Origin: Natranaeroarchaeum sulfidigenes
Lineage (GTDB): Archaea > Halobacteriota > Halobacteria > Halobacteriales > Natronoarchaeaceae
Length of the DNA: 64,000 nt
Assembly (NCBI RefSeq): GCF_017094485.1
Contig: NZ_CP064786.1
Location: 434,001-498,000 of the forward strand
Reading direction: 5' to 3'
Position numbers and translations under genes: made by a program
Notes under the pieces: generated by a model
Databases searched by the model: none
Seen by the model: only the letters and a program-made list of their open reading frames with translations
Told to the model about the DNA's origin: nothing
In this document: positions 33,002-42,099 of the stretch, piece by piece
Layout of the letters: every line of letters starts with the position of its first letter
How positions within the stretch are numbered: the first letter of the stretch is position 1

Positions 33002-33811
33002 TCATACGCTTTCACCGATCGGCTTCCAATCGAAATCTGAGAGAAGGCATTCCAGCTTGCGCTCTGTTCGACCGATATTCATGTAGTGTCGTGTGCGATA
33101 CTGCCACTTTACGTCGTTGACACGTGGCTGATCCGGGTCAAGCTCCCACGGATGAAGATAGAACACGCAATCGCGTCGCTTTGCGATCCGTTTCAAACCA
33201 CGTTCGTATATCGGGTATGGGATGGCCCTGAAATACCCGCCTCCTGCCCACGGGATCCGAGTGATCTTGGCGTCGATAAGCGGTAGTTGAACCTCGGTAA
33301 ATCCGTCTCGAATCTCGGCAAAGGTCTCCGTCGAATCAAAACTCAGTCCACCATATCGGTCGTGAATCGGAGCGGCAAAAAGACTCGAATCGTACTCAAA
33401 GCCTAAATCGTCAAGAATCTCGATTGCCCAGTCCGTGATAGAGAAGCTCGGTGCTCGATAGCCGCGAACCCGATTTTCGGTGATTGATTCGAGCAAATCT
33501 ACTGATCTGGCAATGTCCGCACGAACTTCTTCGGGCTCCTGTTCGTAAAGAAGCCGGTGGTTGTATCCGTGACTGGCAATCTCATGACCTCGGTCGTCAA
33601 TCTCAGCGACAACATCTGGAGCCCGATCGGCAATATAGCCCAACACAAAAAACGTCCCTTTCGCATCATGTTTGTCAAGTAAATCAAGGATCCGATTCAT
33701 ACCGTGCTGTACGCGAAGTTCGTATTCGTCCCAACGACTTTGATCAAGACTATTGAGGTTATGAGAGTGGAACCAATCCTCAACATCGAATGAAAGGTAC
33801 ATCTCGTTCAT
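33002..33811 (-). CDS. NodB-type polysaccharide deacetylase
   Basis: A 269-residue protein with the NodB motifs: S-F-D-V-E-D-W-F-H near the N-terminus (acidic metal/catalytic residues), S-H-G-Y-N-H (HxxxH metal ligands), Y-R-A-P-S-F-S (the R-x-P region), and Y-L-H-P-W-E late. It resembles the DUF3473-containing, XrtA-type deacetylases of exopolysaccharide loci. It removes N-acetyl groups from an amino sugar. The start ATGA overlaps the stop of the formyltransferase (33808-33811), so the two modify the sugar together, presumably deacetylation and formylation of the same amino group. Confidence 0.88.
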   Translation of the reverse strand: MNEMYLSFDVEDWFHSHNLNSLDQSRWDEYELRVQHGMNRILDLLDKHDAKGTFFVLGYIADRAPDVVAEIDDRGHEIASHGYNHRLLYEQEPEEVRADIARSVDLLESITENRVRGYRAPSFSITDWAIEILDDLGFEYDSSLFAAPIHDRYGGLSFDSTETFAEIRDGFTEVQLPLIDAKITRIPWAGGGYFRAIPYPIYERGLKRIAKRRDCVFYLHPWELDPDQPRVNDVKWQYRTRHYMNIGRTERKLECLLSDFDWKPIGESV

Positions 33812-34575
33812 ATAAGTTGATTTCCTCGCTTCTGGAACTCCTTTCTATCGCTCTTCGTTGGAAACGAAAAGTACGAACCCTCGCCAGTCATCTCTCTCGT
33901 CGATTCCGTTCCGTCCGCGATCTCGTTGATGGCTTCGGCGGCTAGCTGACCGCCTTCCCGTTTTCCCCTCAATATCGCATCATCAAGGGTCATGTCCGCA
34001 CTTACAGGGAAGGTTTGCTGTTTCACAATTTGGCCCTTGTCTATCTCCGGCACCATCGTGTGTACTGTGGTTCCGATCTCATTCTCACCGTGGTACAATG
34101 CCCAGAACGTCGGGAGCATTCCGCGATACTTCGGCAACTCTGCTGTGTGGACGTTCAAACAATATCGGCTTGGTGCATTGAGCAGTCGTTCCTCAAAGAT
34201 CTGTGGTGCCGAGACAGATAATAAAATATCAATATCGGCGTCTTCGACCCATTGGATGTACGACTCTGCATTGATGTCATGTCGTTCTTCAATAGAGATT
34301 CCGTAGTTTCGAGCCACTGACGCCACGGAATATGATTGAGTACTAAGCGCATCAGACGCCTTTCGATATACATACGAAAGCGACCGATGAGTAAAATTCA
34401 CCGGTCCATAGAAATTAAACATACGCATGGCAAACTCAGGCAAGGCTTCGTCGAGAAGATTAAGAATCGTCATACGTTCGATAGCGGCTTCATCCAATTT
34501 GGGGATAAATTCCTGAAAGAACGCCGGCATATAAAACGGATCATCCTGCGTCACGATGGCAATCTGAAGAGTCAT
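33808..34575 (-). CDS. Formyltransferase-family protein
   Basis: This 255-residue protein contains the formyltransferase core: N-V-H-T-A-E-L-P-K-Y-R-G followed by G-T-T-V-H-T-M-V-P-E-I-D-K-G-Q-I-V. The His in NVH and the Asp in EIDKG match two of the three catalytic residues; the usual Asn is less clear (LLSVSAPQIF). It is probably a 10-formyl-THF-dependent sugar N-formyltransferase. An in-frame extension to 34716 exists, but the ATG at 34575 gives the natural start MTLQIAIVTQDDPFY. The deacetylase gene is coupled downstream. Confidence 0.82.
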   Translation of the reverse strand: MTLQIAIVTQDDPFYMPAFFQEFIPKLDEAAIERMTILNLLDEALPEFAMRMFNFYGPVNFTHRSLSYVYRKASDALSTQSYSVASVARNYGISIEERHDINAESYIQWVEDADIDILLSVSAPQIFEERLLNAPSRYCLNVHTAELPKYRGMLPTFWALYHGENEIGTTVHTMVPEIDKGQIVKQQTFPVSADMTLDDAILRGKREGGQLAAEAINEIADGTESTREMTGEGSYFSFPTKSDRKEFQKRGNQLI

Positions 34576-35003
34576 TGATGACCTCCGGAGATTTGACAGT
34601 GTGAATATTTTGCGTGGTTCCGTTCCTTTCGGAAGATTCGCATTCGCCCCGCATTTTTTTGCGGCGCGGTTAAATAGCGTTCGGAAGTCAGATCTGCCTA
34701 CTATCCATCGATGCAAGTGCCTCCTACAGTCTGGTAACGAATAGTATCACGAAATGTGGGCTAAGCAATGGTTAAAATTTCTCAAATTCCAAAGGTGCGG
34801 TTTTGTATAATAGTTCTCTCTCCCTTTCTTACTGGATGTCGTTTATTTAACTGACTCGCGGGATAAGCAATTTATAGACCATAGAGCGTAAACGTGTGAG
34901 AGGGTAGTAACACTTCATAAGAGGACCTTGGGAGGAATGTGGTAGTCCAACTTCTAAAATAGCCAATCATTAGTACTAGGAGTTGTTGAATACTGAGTAA
35001 GTT
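34576..35003. other. Divergent intergenic region
   Basis: 428 bp between the minus-strand formyltransferase and the plus-strand epimerase. It is AT-rich in the right half. It holds a small stem with a T-run (CCGC...GCGG, around 34650-34665) and a TATA-like GTTAAATAG (34669-34677) that could serve the minus gene with a long leader. No ORF, RNA or repeat is recognised. Confidence 0.5.
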
Positions 35004-35975
35004 ATGACTACTCTGCTTACCGGTGGTGCGGGCTTCATTGGCTCCCACCTTATTGAGCACATCTTAGAGCACTCCGAGGAGCAGGTACTCGTTCTCGACG
35101 ACTGTTCGACCGGACGAACCCAGAACCTTCCAGAATCAAAGAGAGTAGAACTTGTGAACGGCGACGTCAGAGATCAATCACTGGTAACGGAGCACGTCCA
35201 GCGATCTAACTATGTCTACCACCTCGCCGCCGCGGTCGGCGTCGAGAAGATCGTTGATCACCCACTTGACTCGCTCAAGACGAACCTCACTGGAACAGAA
35301 AACGTCCTCGAAGCTGCAGCTGAACAGAATGTCCCGACGTTCATCGCGTCATCCTCGGAGGTCTACGGTAAATCCACAGCAGTGCCCTTCTCCGAATCCG
35401 ACAACCGAGTCCTCGGCCCGACAACCAGCCCGCGCTGGAGCTACGCCTCAGCGAAAGCCGTCGACGAGGCGTATGGACTGGCCTACCACGAGGAGCACAA
35501 CTTCCCGGTCGTCGTCGGCCGCTATTTCAACATCGTCGGCCCACGCCAGTCCGGCCAGTACGGCATGGTGATCCCGACGTTCGTCGAGCAGGCACTCACC
35601 AACGAACCCCTGACGGTCTACGGCGACGGCACCCAGACCCGGAGTTTCACCCACGTCGAAGAGGCCGTCCGAGCCACGTACGAACTCCTCCGCACGCCAA
35701 CAGCCCAGGGAGACGTGTACAACATCGGCGCTCCACAGCCGACCAGTATCAATGACCTCGCCGAGCGGGTCGTCGAGCTCACCGATTCGGACTCGGAAAT
35801 CGAACACATTCCCTACGAGGTGGCCTACGACGAGGACTTCGAGGAGCCCCAGCAGCGCGAGCCTGACGTGACCCTGCTCGAAGAGACGATCGGCTGGAAG
35901 CCAGAAACCGAACTCGACCGGATACTGAAGGACGTGATCGCGGAACGCAAACCCAAACTCACCGAGGTGGCCTGA
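35004..35975 (+). CDS. NAD-dependent nucleotide-sugar epimerase/decarboxylase (SDR)
   Basis: An extended SDR of 323 residues: L-L-T-G-G-A-G-F-I-G-S-H at the N-terminus, S-S-S-E-V-Y-G and W-S-Y-A-S-A-K as the Ser/Tyr/Lys catalytic set, and R-Y-F-N-I-V-G-P-R. The R-W-S-Y variant is common in UDP-glucuronate decarboxylases, so conversion of UDP-GlcA to UDP-Xyl is one possibility; 4-epimerase is another. Its stop is directly followed by the dehydrogenase ATG at 35976 (zero spacing), so the two are co-translated and likely act one after the other. Confidence 0.87.
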   Translation: MTTLLTGGAGFIGSHLIEHILEHSEEQVLVLDDCSTGRTQNLPESKRVELVNGDVRDQSLVTEHVQRSNYVYHLAAAVGVEKIVDHPLDSLKTNLTGTENVLEAAAEQNVPTFIASSSEVYGKSTAVPFSESDNRVLGPTTSPRWSYASAKAVDEAYGLAYHEEHNFPVVVGRYFNIVGPRQSGQYGMVIPTFVEQALTNEPLTVYGDGTQTRSFTHVEEAVRATYELLRTPTAQGDVYNIGAPQPTSINDLAERVVELTDSDSEIEHIPYEVAYDEDFEEPQQREPDVTLLEETIGWKPETELDRILKDVIAERKPKLTEVA

Positions 35976-37337
35976 ATGAGTCAGGTCCGTGATCGGATTA
36001 TCAGTGGGGATGCCACGATCGCAGTGATCGGACTGGGCTACGTTGGCCTCCCGCTGGCCTGTCACTTCTCCGAGGCAGGCTTTCGGGTAATCGGCTTCGA
36101 TATCGACCTCGATCGCGTCCAGCAGCTCCGAGAAGGATCTTCGTACATCGAGGACGTCTCGGACGATGCGCTTGAAGCAGCCCTCGATCACGGGTTCGAG
36201 CCCACGACATATCCCAATGGGCTGGAAGAAGCCGACGCGTTCGTGATGGCCGTTCCGACCGGCGTCGAAGGTGGCGAGCCGGACATGTCCGCGGTACAAA
36301 AAGCCACGAAGAGCGTCGCCACGCACGCACCCAACAGACAGACCCTGGTCGTCTGCTGTAGCACGGTGTACCCCGGGGCGACCGACGAAGTCGTGCGCGA
36401 AACGCTTCGCGAAGGCGACCGGACACCCGGCGACGACACGCTCGTTGCCTTCGCCCCGGAGCGGATCAACCCCGGCGGAGCCTACGACTTCCACGAGATC
36501 CCGCTTGTCGTGGGGGCAGACTCCGACACTGAACGCGCAGCAGCAGTCACGCTATTCGAGTCGGTTGTCGACGAGACGGTCCCTGTACAGTCGACGATTT
36601 CCGCCGAACTGACGAAGGTCCTCGAAAACACCTACCGGATGGTGAACATCGCGATGGTCAACGAACTGGCCAGACATGCCGAAGAAACCGAGATCGACGT
36701 CTGGGAGGCGATCGAGGCTGCCGGAACGAAGCCCTTTGGCTTCCAGGCGTTTACCCCTGGTCCGGGCGTGGGCGGGCACTGTATCCCAGTGGACCCGCAG
36801 TTCCTCACCTGGAAAGGCCGGGAGTCCGGTGTCCCGCTCGAACTCGTCGAGCAAGCCCACTCGATCAACGAGTCGATGCCGTCCCACGTCGTCGACACAG
36901 TAGACACCGCGTTTGCAGCCCGCGATACACCGCTTGAAGACTCCTCGCTGGCAGTACTCGGTGTCTCCTACAAACCGAACATCGGCGACCTGCGAAACTC
37001 GCCTGCGCTGGCGATCTGTGAACAGCTCCACGAGCGTGGCGTCGATCTCACAGTAGTCGATCCCCTTGTCGACGAAATCGATCTGGCTGGCCAGTCGGTA
37101 GTACCAGAGGACGAAGTCAGCGCAGGCGAGATCGCTTCCGCCAATGGCGTCCTGCTGCTGGTCGACCATGACGCGTTTACATACGACGATATCGAGCAGG
37201 CCTCGATCGTGTTCGATACGCAGGATGCGCTTCCGGACGATGTTTCGACAACCGTACTGACACTTGGCGAGGGCAAAGGCCGACCGGAGCGAGTACAAAA
37301 ACCTCCACTCACGTCCGAACTTCCGCGACAGGACTGA
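35976..37337 (+). CDS. UDP-N-acetyl-sugar 6-dehydrogenase (WecC/WbpA-like)
   Basis: A 453-residue nucleotide-sugar dehydrogenase. The NAD domain starts with I-A-V-I-G-L-G-Y-V-G-L-P-L-A. Catalytic residues are seen in K-V-L-E-N-T-Y-R (Lys/Asn) and G-P-G-V-G-G-H-C-I-P-V-D-P (the nucleophilic Cys). The C-terminal UDP domain has L-G-V-S-Y-K-P-N-I-G-D-L-R-N-S-P. This form is that of UDP-GlcNAc/ManNAc dehydrogenases and not of short Ugd/AglM enzymes. It would make a uronic acid nucleotide sugar. It is immediately downstream of, and in line with, an epimerase. Confidence 0.9.
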   Translation: MSQVRDRIISGDATIAVIGLGYVGLPLACHFSEAGFRVIGFDIDLDRVQQLREGSSYIEDVSDDALEAALDHGFEPTTYPNGLEEADAFVMAVPTGVEGGEPDMSAVQKATKSVATHAPNRQTLVVCCSTVYPGATDEVVRETLREGDRTPGDDTLVAFAPERINPGGAYDFHEIPLVVGADSDTERAAAVTLFESVVDETVPVQSTISAELTKVLENTYRMVNIAMVNELARHAEETEIDVWEAIEAAGTKPFGFQAFTPGPGVGGHCIPVDPQFLTWKGRESGVPLELVEQAHSINESMPSHVVDTVDTAFAARDTPLEDSSLAVLGVSYKPNIGDLRNSPALAICEQLHERGVDLTVVDPLVDEIDLAGQSVVPEDEVSAGEIASANGVLLLVDHDAFTYDDIEQASIVFDTQDALPDDVSTTVLTLGEGKGRPERVQKPPLTSELPRQD

Positions 37338-37363
37338 TCGGCGCGCCGTCTCCGACTAGAAAC

Positions 37364-37370
37364 TCTTATT
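37364..37370 (+). promoter_or_regulatory. TATA-like box before the 37395 epimerase
   Basis: CTTATTC with a GAAAC-like BRE ahead, centred about 28 bp before the ATG, a leaderless-type promoter inside the 57-bp gap. Confidence 0.5.
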
Positions 37371-37394
37371 CTCGCCCTCGAATCTGTATGTAAT

Positions 37395-38321
37395 ATGAAC
37401 AATATCGGACCGACCGACCAGAACATTCTGATTACCGGTGGTGCGGGATTCATCGGCAGTCACCTCGCCGATGCGCTCGTTCCGGACAACGATGTGACGA
37501 TACTGGATAACCTATCGACTGGCTCGCGGGAGAACGTGCCCTCCAAAGCTGAACTACTCGAAGGAGACATCACCGACTCGGAGACACTCGCAACGAGCAT
37601 GTCCGGTATGGACATCATCTACCATCAGGCGGCGCAAGTGAGCGTCCAGAAGTCAGTCAAAGAGCCAGTCGAGAGCTTCGGGACTAACATCGCCCCGACC
37701 GTACAGATTCTGGACCACGCCCGCAACCACGATTGTCGCGTGGTTCTGGCATCCAGTTGTGCGATCTACGGTGATCCCGAGTACATACCGATCGACGAAG
37801 CCCATCCCACTACGCCGAGTTCGCCGTACGGACTCGAAAAGATCACCAAGGATCGCTATGCACGACTGTATCACGAGCTCTACGGTGTCGACACCGTCGC
37901 GCTCCGATATTTCAACGTCTACGGCCCTCGACAGACTGCTGGCGATTACAGTGGCGTCATCAGTATCTTCAACGAACAGGCCCAGGACAATCGCGATATC
38001 ACCGTCGAAGGAGACGGCCAGCAGACCCGTGACTTCGTCCACGTCCACGATATCGTGCAGGCCAACCTCCGCGCTGGCGAAACGGATGCCGTCGGTGAGG
38101 CGTTCAATATCGGGACTGGCTCCAGTGTCACGATCAAGAACCTTGCCGAGACGATCAGAGATGTGGCCGACTCGTCATCAGATGTCGTTCACGTCGACCC
38201 ACGAGAAGGTGATATCTCGCACAGCGAAGCCGATATCGAGAAGGCCCGTACCCTCCTCGGGTACGAACCCACGATAGAACTCGACGAGGGACTGCAGTCG
38301 CTGATTTCGCCGACTGCCTGA
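37395..38321 (+). CDS. NAD-dependent UDP-sugar 4-epimerase-like protein (GalE/WbpP type)
   Basis: An extended SDR of 308 residues: I-T-G-G-A-G-F-I-G-S-H, S-S-C-A-I-Y-G, S-P-Y-G-L-E-K (Tyr/Lys) and R-Y-F-N-V-Y-G-P-R-Q. It probably interconverts UDP-Glc/Gal or the N-acetyl forms. A TATA box in the short upstream gap gives it its own promoter. It is convergent with the sugar transferase gene, leaving only two bases between the stops. Confidence 0.88.
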   Translation: MNNIGPTDQNILITGGAGFIGSHLADALVPDNDVTILDNLSTGSRENVPSKAELLEGDITDSETLATSMSGMDIIYHQAAQVSVQKSVKEPVESFGTNIAPTVQILDHARNHDCRVVLASSCAIYGDPEYIPIDEAHPTTPSSPYGLEKITKDRYARLYHELYGVDTVALRYFNVYGPRQTAGDYSGVISIFNEQAQDNRDITVEGDGQQTRDFVHVHDIVQANLRAGETDAVGEAFNIGTGSSVTIKNLAETIRDVADSSSDVVHVDPREGDISHSEADIEKARTLLGYEPTIELDEGLQSLISPTA

Positions 38322-38323
38322 GC

Positions 38324-39745
38324 CTACTTCGACTCTTTGGTTCCGACCAGTCCGATCACGTCTTCGACAACTTTCCAGAGCTGTCGGAGCACGATCTTGA
38401 CGTCGAACCAGAACGACTGCTTTCTGATGTACTGCACGTCGTACCGGAGCTTCTTTTCCGGTTCGTGACCGGTCGCATCGTTAATCTGTGCGAGACCGGT
38501 CAGTCCCGGCTTCACGAACCAGCGCTGTTGCCATTCATCGACCTCATCCCGATACCCCGGCTCCAGTTCGGTGATTGCCGGTCGGGGACCAACCACGCTC
38601 ATCTGTCCCGCCAGAATCGGCCAGAGCTGTGGAATCTCGTCGAGATGGGTCGTCCGCAGGAAGTTGCCAAGCGGGGTTTCTCTGTCCTCTTCGATATCGA
38701 GATCGACATCCGAGTCAGTCGGGATGAGCGTCCGGAACTTGCGCACGATGAACGTGTCGCCGTCGAGGCAGGTCCGCTCCTGCTCGTAAAAGATCGGCCC
38801 ATGTCCCTCGATCTTGATCGCCAGCGCGATCAGGCCGATAACGGGCGCGAGTACGAGCAACGCACTCCCGGCGAACGCAATGTCGAACAGGCGCTTGAAC
38901 ACGAGATCCTGTGCGTCCCAGGGTTTCAGGTCGACGTCGACGAGCGTCCCGACACTGCCCTCGCTGACCAGCACGCTATCGGCGTAGTCCCGATGGACTT
39001 TCGCGTTGACGCCGTGGTCGTGACAGGCGTGGAGCGCGCCGAAGAACTCCTGGCGATCCGGCTGGTGGAACGCGAGGACGACCGTGTCGATATCGTGTTC
39101 GACGAGGATGTCTTCGAGCCGAGAGAGCCCGCCGAGGCGCTTCAGCCCTACATCACCGCCGTCGGCCACGACCGTTTCTGGCTCCCTGTGACTGGAGCCG
39201 GGGACGGGGATTTGCTTGACAGCGTGGGTCGGACAGAGATAGCCGAGGAGTGGTGAGTCCACGTCTGGCTGCAGGCGCTCGATCTGTGCGGGATCGTCGC
39301 CGACGATGATCGTCCGACTACCGTCCGTATCCGGCCGGTGGCGAATCCAGACGAACCAGACCGGAAGCGCCAGCCCGAGTAGTCCCATCGTCATCACGAG
39401 CGTCGCGCGTGGAACCCGATACGAGAAATTGAAGAAGCCGATCGCGGCGAGCGCGAGCCCGCTCGCAACGAGGCGTTTCTCGGTCAGGGCGACCGTATCG
39501 AGGACGCGACGTGGGCGTGGCTTGTACAGCGGAACAAGTGCCAGTGTCACGGCACCGACTGTCAGTCCGACGACCAGCACGAGCGAACTACCCCAGAGCA
39601 CCGTCGGCTCCAGTCGATTGAACAGCGGCACGTACTCGGTGAACACCCGCTGTGGTACCGGATGGTTCGCCACAAGGACAGCAGTCAGTGCCAGCACCAC
39701 GGTTCCGATAGCACTCGCGATCCGATACGGCCACCCGGTAAGCAT
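38324..39745 (-). CDS. Polyprenyl-phosphate sugar-1-phosphate transferase (WbaP/EpsE type)
   Basis: This 473-residue initiating transferase has four to five N-terminal membrane helices (about 10-130), a central nucleotide-binding-like domain (residues 140-260, IIVGDDPAQIERL) and a C-terminal PF02397 domain: K-R-L-F-D-I, K-F-R-T-L, T-H-L-D-E-I-P-Q-L-W, V-G-P-R-P and K-P-G-L-T-G-L-A-Q-I-N. It transfers a sugar-1-phosphate from UDP-sugar to the lipid phosphate carrier, the first step of glycan assembly. GC-rich like the host. The start MLTGWPYRI at 39745 fits the first helix. Confidence 0.92.
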   Translation of the reverse strand: MLTGWPYRIASAIGTVVLALTAVLVANHPVPQRVFTEYVPLFNRLEPTVLWGSSLVLVVGLTVGAVTLALVPLYKPRPRRVLDTVALTEKRLVASGLALAAIGFFNFSYRVPRATLVMTMGLLGLALPVWFVWIRHRPDTDGSRTIIVGDDPAQIERLQPDVDSPLLGYLCPTHAVKQIPVPGSSHREPETVVADGGDVGLKRLGGLSRLEDILVEHDIDTVVLAFHQPDRQEFFGALHACHDHGVNAKVHRDYADSVLVSEGSVGTLVDVDLKPWDAQDLVFKRLFDIAFAGSALLVLAPVIGLIALAIKIEGHGPIFYEQERTCLDGDTFIVRKFRTLIPTDSDVDLDIEEDRETPLGNFLRTTHLDEIPQLWPILAGQMSVVGPRPAITELEPGYRDEVDEWQQRWFVKPGLTGLAQINDATGHEPEKKLRYDVQYIRKQSFWFDVKIVLRQLWKVVEDVIGLVGTKESK

Positions 39746-39883
39746 TATTTACTTACAGACACCGCAGTTCTCATAAATGCTTTGACAATACTATCACCGG
39801 AGTGTCGCGGTGAAAAATACTGCAACATGATTCTACATACAACCTGACGATTGAGGATTCTCCCGGGCCGCAGTGCCCTCAAA

Positions 39884-40870
39884 TTATGAATTCCGAACCA
39901 AGGGGTCGTACCACTCCTCGTTCGCCCGGTACCACTCGATGAACTGCTCAGCCCCCTCGCGAATGTCGACGGTCGGCTCGTAGCCAAGCAACTCGTTGGC
40001 CTTCGAGATATCCGCATGCGTGTGCTCGGCGTCGCCCTTCCGCGCATCCGTAAACTCAATCTCCAGACTGGGATCGATCTCGTCGCGCACGACCTCCGCC
40101 AAGGTCAGAATATCGATGTTGTCGGTCGAGCCGATGTTCATTATCTCGCCGTCCGCGCTGTCGTCGGTCAGCAGCTGCTCGTTGACGCGCTTGATATCGT
40201 CGACGTAGGTGAAATCCCGCGTCTGCTCGCCGTCGCCGTAGATTTCAGGCGACTCGCCGTGGAGACACCGCGAGACGAAGTTTGTGAAGGCCATGTTGGG
40301 ACGCATTCGCGGGCCGTACACGGTGAAGTACCGCAGGGCAACCGTGGGCAACCCATAGATCTCGTTGTACACGCGGGTGTACTGCTCGGTCGCGAGCTTC
40401 GAGACACCGTAGGGCGAGACGGGCGTGGTCCGATGATCCCCGTCGTACGGCAGGTACTCGGGTTTCCCGTACACGGATGACGAGGACGCCACAACCACTC
40501 GCTCAACGTCATGCTTTCGCGCGGCTTCGAGCACGTTGATCGTGCCGGTGACGTTGAACTCGTTGACCTTCTTCGGTTCGTCAACGCTTGCGCGCACGCC
40601 AGCCTGTGCGGCCTGGTGGTAGACGACATCGATATCCTCGATGGCATCCTCGACGAGCTCCGCATCGGTAAGACACCCCTCGATGAGTTCGTAGGAGCCG
40701 CCGTTTTCCTCGGCCGCCTCACGACAGACATCGACGGTGTGGTCTTTGATCCCCAGATCGTAGTACGGGACGAACTTGTCGAACACCGTGACGTCGTGGC
40801 CCTCGTTCGCCAGTCGCTCGGCGATGTGACCACCGATGAATCCCGCGCCGCCTGTGACGAGTACCTGCAT
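39884..40870 (-). CDS. NAD-dependent nucleotide-sugar epimerase (UDP-GlcA/Glc 4-epimerase type)
   Basis: An extended SDR of 328 residues: V-T-G-G-A-G-F-I-G-G-H, H-Q-A-A-Q-A-G-V-R-A-S, S-S-S-S-V-Y-G, S-P-Y-G-V-S-K, and R-Y-F-T-V-Y-G-P-R-M-R-P-N-M-A. The AGVRxS and RPxMA pieces are those of UDP-glucuronate/UDP-GlcNAc 4-epimerases. It is the fourth SDR of the locus. Its 3' side is a 138-bp spacer before the sugar transferase gene, with no clear terminator. Confidence 0.89.
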   Translation of the reverse strand: MQVLVTGGAGFIGGHIAERLANEGHDVTVFDKFVPYYDLGIKDHTVDVCREAAEENGGSYELIEGCLTDAELVEDAIEDIDVVYHQAAQAGVRASVDEPKKVNEFNVTGTINVLEAARKHDVERVVVASSSSVYGKPEYLPYDGDHRTTPVSPYGVSKLATEQYTRVYNEIYGLPTVALRYFTVYGPRMRPNMAFTNFVSRCLHGESPEIYGDGEQTRDFTYVDDIKRVNEQLLTDDSADGEIMNIGSTDNIDILTLAEVVRDEIDPSLEIEFTDARKGDAEHTHADISKANELLGYEPTVDIREGAEQFIEWYRANEEWYDPLVRNS

Positions 40871-40930
40871 TACACGAGGAGTCGGTCAGCAGTCCAAAAA
40901 CTGTTGTTCTTTTGGTCTGTTCCCCACCAC

Positions 40931-41311
40931 TCACAGCTCTTTTTCGAGTTCGCTCATGTCTCGACTCTCTCGTTCCTGTTGATCGTCAAGCAATTGATCG
41001 AGTTCTTCCTCCAGTTCGGCTTCTGACATCGAGCCTTCAGTGTACTCGGTCTTGACATCACTCACGGGATCTGCAGTCTCCGACCGAGACGTCTCGACAC
41101 TCCGCTGGGACTCCGCGCCTGCCGACCAGCCCGTGTACACCTCATACACCACATACATTGCCAGGGCGGCGAGCAACACGAACAATCCCCAGGAGACCAT
41201 CCGGCTCATAAACCGAAGCACCTGTCCGGCGAAAATGAACAGCAAGAGCCCGCCCCCAACGAGGAGCGCGAGCTTGAGCCCGGTCGGATCGACCGATAGT
41301 CGGTCGCTCAT
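40931..41311 (-). CDS. Small two-helix membrane protein with acidic coiled tail
   Basis: A 126-residue protein: MSDRLSVDPTGLKL, two membrane helices (about 14-28 and 34-53), then a charged C-terminus with SEAELEEELDQLLDDQQ, probably a short coiled coil in the cytoplasm. The frame continues open upstream to 41605, but the ATG at 41311 gives a sensible start. Such proteins are common in Halobacteria and uncharacterised. It may be carried along beside the glycan genes without a direct role. Confidence 0.7.
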   Translation of the reverse strand: MSDRLSVDPTGLKLALLVGGGLLLFIFAGQVLRFMSRMVSWGLFVLLAALAMYVVYEVYTGWSAGAESQRSVETSRSETADPVSDVKTEYTEGSMSEAELEEELDQLLDDQQERESRDMSELEKEL

Positions 41312-41409
41312 ACGCGCACATGGTACCTGAGTGATAAAAAGCTTCGTCAAAACGCCCGAAACACCCATGAGCACGTACCAGCCCACACCAACCACGGGGT
41401 GGGAATAAA

Positions 41410-41515
41410 AGGGGCTGGCGGGCTCGCCGAACCCCGGCGAAACAAGCACTGCAGGCCGGAGGCCGAAGCGCGCAGCGAGCCGCGGGAGTCGAGCACGCCA
41501 GGGGCTTTTGAGGTA
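41410..41515. repeat. GC-rich palindromic intergenic element
   Basis: A run of overlapping short palindromes (GGCTGGCG...CGCCAGGGGC; GCAGGCCGGAGGCC; GCGCGCAGCGAGCCGCGGG) ending in GGGGCTTTTG. The pattern (…GAAGCGCGCAGCGAG…) is one often seen between genes in Halobacteria and can fold into stable RNA. It does not fit a tRNA cloverleaf. Confidence 0.4.
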
Positions 41516-41577
41516 CAAGTCACTCCAATCACCACGAATCCGACAGCTATTTTCCAGTACTCCCGGACCACCTGTAC

Positions 41578-41988
41578 ATGCGCCTTCCGCTGCCGGTCTT
41601 CCCACGTTCGCTGCGATACCTTGCCGTCGCGATCGTCTGTGGGATCATCTTTTACTTCTCGGTACTCGCAATCCCCCCGGACACCCCCGCGCCGGACAGC
41701 ATCGCACTCCCAACCTGGCGACATTTCCTCGCGTACTTCGTGCTCGGCCTGTCGATCGCGTACGCCCTCACGGACCGCCCGATTTCACGAAAACGCAAGG
41801 CACTGCTCGTCCTCGCCCTCGCCACGGGATATGGCGCGGTCATTGAACTCGCCCAGGGATTCGTCCCGGAGCGACACATGGCACTCACGGACGTCTTCAT
41901 CAATGCGGCGTCGGTCTCGGTGAGCCTGTGCTGGTACCTCGTCGAGCCCTATGTGGACCACGTCGACATCAGGTCCCTCCTCGAATAG
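41578..41988 (+). CDS. VanZ-family membrane protein
   Basis: A 136-residue protein with four membrane helices, W-R-H-F-L-A-Y-F-V-L-G-L (the H-F-x-x-Y-x-x-L-G motif) and a V-I-E-L-A-Q-G-F-V-P-E-R-H-M-A-L-T-D-V-F-I-N piece, both conserved in VanZ-like proteins. The family's function outside glycopeptide resistance is unknown; it is often near surface-polymer genes. The start ATG at 41578 matches the first helix. The protein is complete. Confidence 0.87.
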   Translation: MRLPLPVFPRSLRYLAVAIVCGIIFYFSVLAIPPDTPAPDSIALPTWRHFLAYFVLGLSIAYALTDRPISRKRKALLVLALATGYGAVIELAQGFVPERHMALTDVFINAASVSVSLCWYLVEPYVDHVDIRSLLE

Positions 41989-42099
41989 TGCCAGTCGAAA
42001 GTCACGAGAACCTCAGCCGGATCCTCGCGGGCGATCGACACCAAAGGTACGATCCGTTCACCCGATACGCCTGAGTGGCCACAAGTCATTACACCAGCC

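Noticed and set aside
34576-34716. N-terminal extension of the formyltransferase
   Set aside because: The extra 47 residues are basic and unlike the family; the ATG at 34575 gives the proper first strand.
35448-36494. 348-codon open frame on the minus strand
   Set aside because: Antisense to the epimerase and dehydrogenase genes, both with complete catalytic motifs.
41410-41515. Possible tRNA or structured RNA gene
   Set aside because: No T-loop GTTCRANNC, no anticodon arm and no acceptor stem pairing were found. Treated as a GC-rich intergenic palindrome.
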